A DNA stretch of 64,000 bases from Beroe forskalii (Eukaryota > Ctenophora > Nuda > Beroida > Beroidae): contig WFMF01000042.1 of assembly GCA_011033025.1 (NCBI GenBank), forward strand, positions 682,501 through 746,500, written 5' to 3'. Positions 62,256-64,000 of the stretch are shown in pieces. The notes beneath the pieces were generated by a model, which did no database searches, had not been told where the DNA came from, and saw only the letters and a program-made list of their open reading frames with translations. A program made the translations under genes and the position numbers. How positions within the stretch are numbered: the first letter of the stretch is position 1; each line of letters starts with the position of its first letter.

Positions 62256-63060
62256 CGCCGGTCCAGTTCAAAACAATCCTATATCCAACTATCTTATCTC
62301 CACCCACTTTTAGTTTTCGAGATAATCAAAAAAAACTTATTATCCTCCAATACTGCTTGATCGGAAATTTTTTAAGCATTTATTATTTTATATTGGGTTA
62401 TTGTCTATGGATCTCAATCATTGCCTTTTTATCAATGCTAAAGCAGGTTGGAAAATCAGCATCTGAATTTTTGAAATTGGAGTTAGGATAATTGGTTTGT
62501 TAATTATTTGGAGATAAGATAGTTGTGGATTTAGGATAGTTCAAATTTACTGATGTTAATGATAGTATTGTGAGTTAGGATAATCAGTATTTCAATTATC
62601 TGGAGATAGGATATTTGTGGATTTAAGAATAATCAGAGTTATGATTTCAATGATATTAGTCGGAGTTAAGATAGAAACAAATGGAGTTAAGATAGTCAAA
62701 AAATGAGAAATATACAAAACAGTCACTGTTCTGAGTATATTATTTTGGAGTTAGTATACTCGACTTGTATAGAATATCACCTATGGCAAGATTCAATTAA
62801 TATACAGTTGGGGGATTGTAGCCCAAAAAAACCTAGCCCTGCCCTATTCTTCGAATCTTGGCTAGGTTTTTTTTTTGTTTTTTTTTAAGTTACATTTATT
62901 AATTTCTGGGGCTTTTTTTCCAATGAATTTTAACTTAAAAATCAGTTGTTCTTGAACTTATATTTTACATTCAGTGGCTCTTAAAGTTTATTTGAAACGG
63001 TTATTTTCATGCTTCCAGAGCTTTAAGGGCTAAGGTATCACCTAACAGTGAAATGCACAA
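62256..63060. repeat. AT-rich DNA with GAGTTAGGATAAT-type degenerate repeats
   Basis: From 62470 to 62705, loose copies of TGGAGATAGGATATTTGTGG and GGAGTTAAGATAG recur every 50-60 bp. At 62824-62874 AAAAAAACCTAGCC pairs with GGCTAGGTTTTTTT. No coding signal. Confidence 0.55.
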
Positions 63061-63495
63061 TATTCCCTGACTAATTGGAATCTCTTGACTCTTGCCTCAG
63101 TGACTGGTGACTTATGCCAGACCCAGGTTGTAACTCTTGCCTAACTCACTGGTGACTATAACCTGTTCAATGGGACCTCTTGCCTAATCGACTGTGACTC
63201 CTGGCTGACCTGCTGAGTGCTGCCAAGCTTTGGAACTCTTGCCAAATTCATCGGTGACTATGACCTGACCAACTAGGGCCTCTTGCTCTATTACCTGACT
63301 GAATGATGACTTTTGCGTGACCTATTGGTTTACTGGAGACCCTTAACCGATCCAGGCGGTGACTCTTGCCTGACCAAATCGTGACCTGCATGTTGCCTGA
63401 ATGCCTCACTGACTGGTTACTCCCCATGACCCAGCTGCCCATCGTACCACTGGAAACTGTAACCTGATCTCCTGGCGCCTCCTACTTGACCTACT
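63060..63495. repeat. Degenerate minisatellite, GACTCTTGCCTGACC
   Basis: Units of about 35 bp with GTGACTCTTGCCTGACC and ACTGGTGACT words recur about ten times, strongly diverged. An open frame on the minus strand (63248-63442) follows the repeat and is not a gene. Confidence 0.6.
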
Positions 63496-63496
63496 A

Positions 63497-63552
63497 CAAC
63501 ATTCACTTATTTCCTTGATATACTACAACATTCACTTATTTCCTTGATATAT
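63497..63552. repeat. 29-bp satellite, two inverted units
   Basis: TACTACAACATTCACTTATT then TCCTTGATA, twice: the reverse complement of the main satellite unit. It shows the family reaching beyond the two blocks in opposite orientation. Confidence 0.9.
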
Positions 63553-63564
63553 TAGGGGAGGGGG

Positions 63565-63672
63565 TAAGGCAAACTTTGGCAAACTATGGCAAACTTTGGC
63601 AAACACTTTTTTTGGCAAACTCCAAAAAAAGTGGAAGCATTTGCCAAAGTTTGCCAAAGTTTGCCAAAAATA
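63565..63672. repeat. GGCAAACTTT inverted array
   Basis: Four or five GGCAAACTTTGGCAAACTAT-type units on the left face inverted TTTGCCAAAGTTTGCC units on the right, across a TTTTTTTGG...CCAAAAAAA core. The frames on both strands are mirror reads of it. Confidence 0.8.
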
Positions 63673-64000
63673 AAACACCTTTTAAGCCACCTTGGCAACA
63701 CTTTAGGTACCCATAATATGCTTTTCAAAGATGCTGAATCGATTCCCAAGGTCTGTTTCACATTTTGACGTTATCCGGAAGCTGTAACTGAGACTACATC
63801 CACATTGAATAGAGTAGAGGGCTACAGTAACAAATACTATATTTCATTACCTCTTACTTTAAGTTTTATGCATTTAAGTACTAAGTAATCCGATCAAACT
63901 GTTGTATGAAGCCCTAAAACCGAAGCATCCACGCTACATAAGTCTGATACTGCAGCATAAAATCAATAGTAAGGCCCCACCGTGACCATTGGCCAGTTTC
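63673..64000. other. No feature seen
   Basis: AT-rich DNA without coding signal or evident repeat up to the window edge. Confidence 0.4.

Overview
The window reads as nuclear DNA of an invertebrate animal. Two multi-exon genes have short GT-AG introns whose phases fit at nearly every junction: an immunoglobulin-superfamily receptor and a Rho exchange factor. Intergenic and intronic DNA is AT-rich and packed with LINE pieces, tRNA-derived SINEs, terminal-inverted-repeat (TIR) elements, satellites and foldback elements. A short TTAGGG tract is present. I cannot assign a phylum from the sequence alone. Everything here was read by eye; no search or folding program was run.

Layout. 1-7.1 kb has no gene I can support. 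It holds two multi-hairpin elements (2.4 and 3.4-3.55 kb), a 0.68 kb foldback minisatellite (3.8-4.5 kb) and clusters of a 43-bp module carrying paired TGACGTCA sites. 7.1-20.0 kb, plus strand: a receptor with about four Ig domains, one transmembrane segment and a tail of about 190 residues, in 20 exons. An intronless MATE-type transporter gene sits inside one of its introns (12.84-14.49 kb, same strand). 20-25.8 kb: GC-rich foldbacks, LINE fragments, and a SINE inside a foldback element. 25.8-38.1 kb, minus strand: a RhoGEF gene with a long disordered N-terminal region and a DH domain but no visible PH domain; one further 5' exon lies at 47.6 kb. Its largest intron carries a CCAAT array and an E-box array. 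38.1-42.1 kb: two copies of a TA-flanked TIR element in opposite orientation, one split by an ORF1-only LINE-like insertion. 42-51 kb: more 43-bp modules and minisatellites. 51.1-62.3 kb: a 29-bp satellite broken by an 8.8 kb composite. The composite holds a three-arm hairpin element, a 126-bp repeat, a long-TIR element with a FLYWCH zinc-finger ORF and a nested foldback element, and a LINE truncated at its 3' end. That LINE's ORF1 joins a degenerate AlkB-like domain, a coiled coil and an SGNH hydrolase. 62.3-64 kb: minisatellites only.

Most worth following up: (1) the branched multi-hairpin family at four loci, where stem sequences differ but pairing and the CTCGGC...GCCTCG caps persist; (2) the 43-bp module, with TGACGTCA or near variants recurring at a fixed 35-bp spacing at more than a dozen places; (3) the nested, intronless, bacterial-looking MATE gene; (4) the AlkB-like/SGNH LINE ORF1; (5) the habit, in both host genes, of short tandem duplications sitting on splice sites and exon ends.
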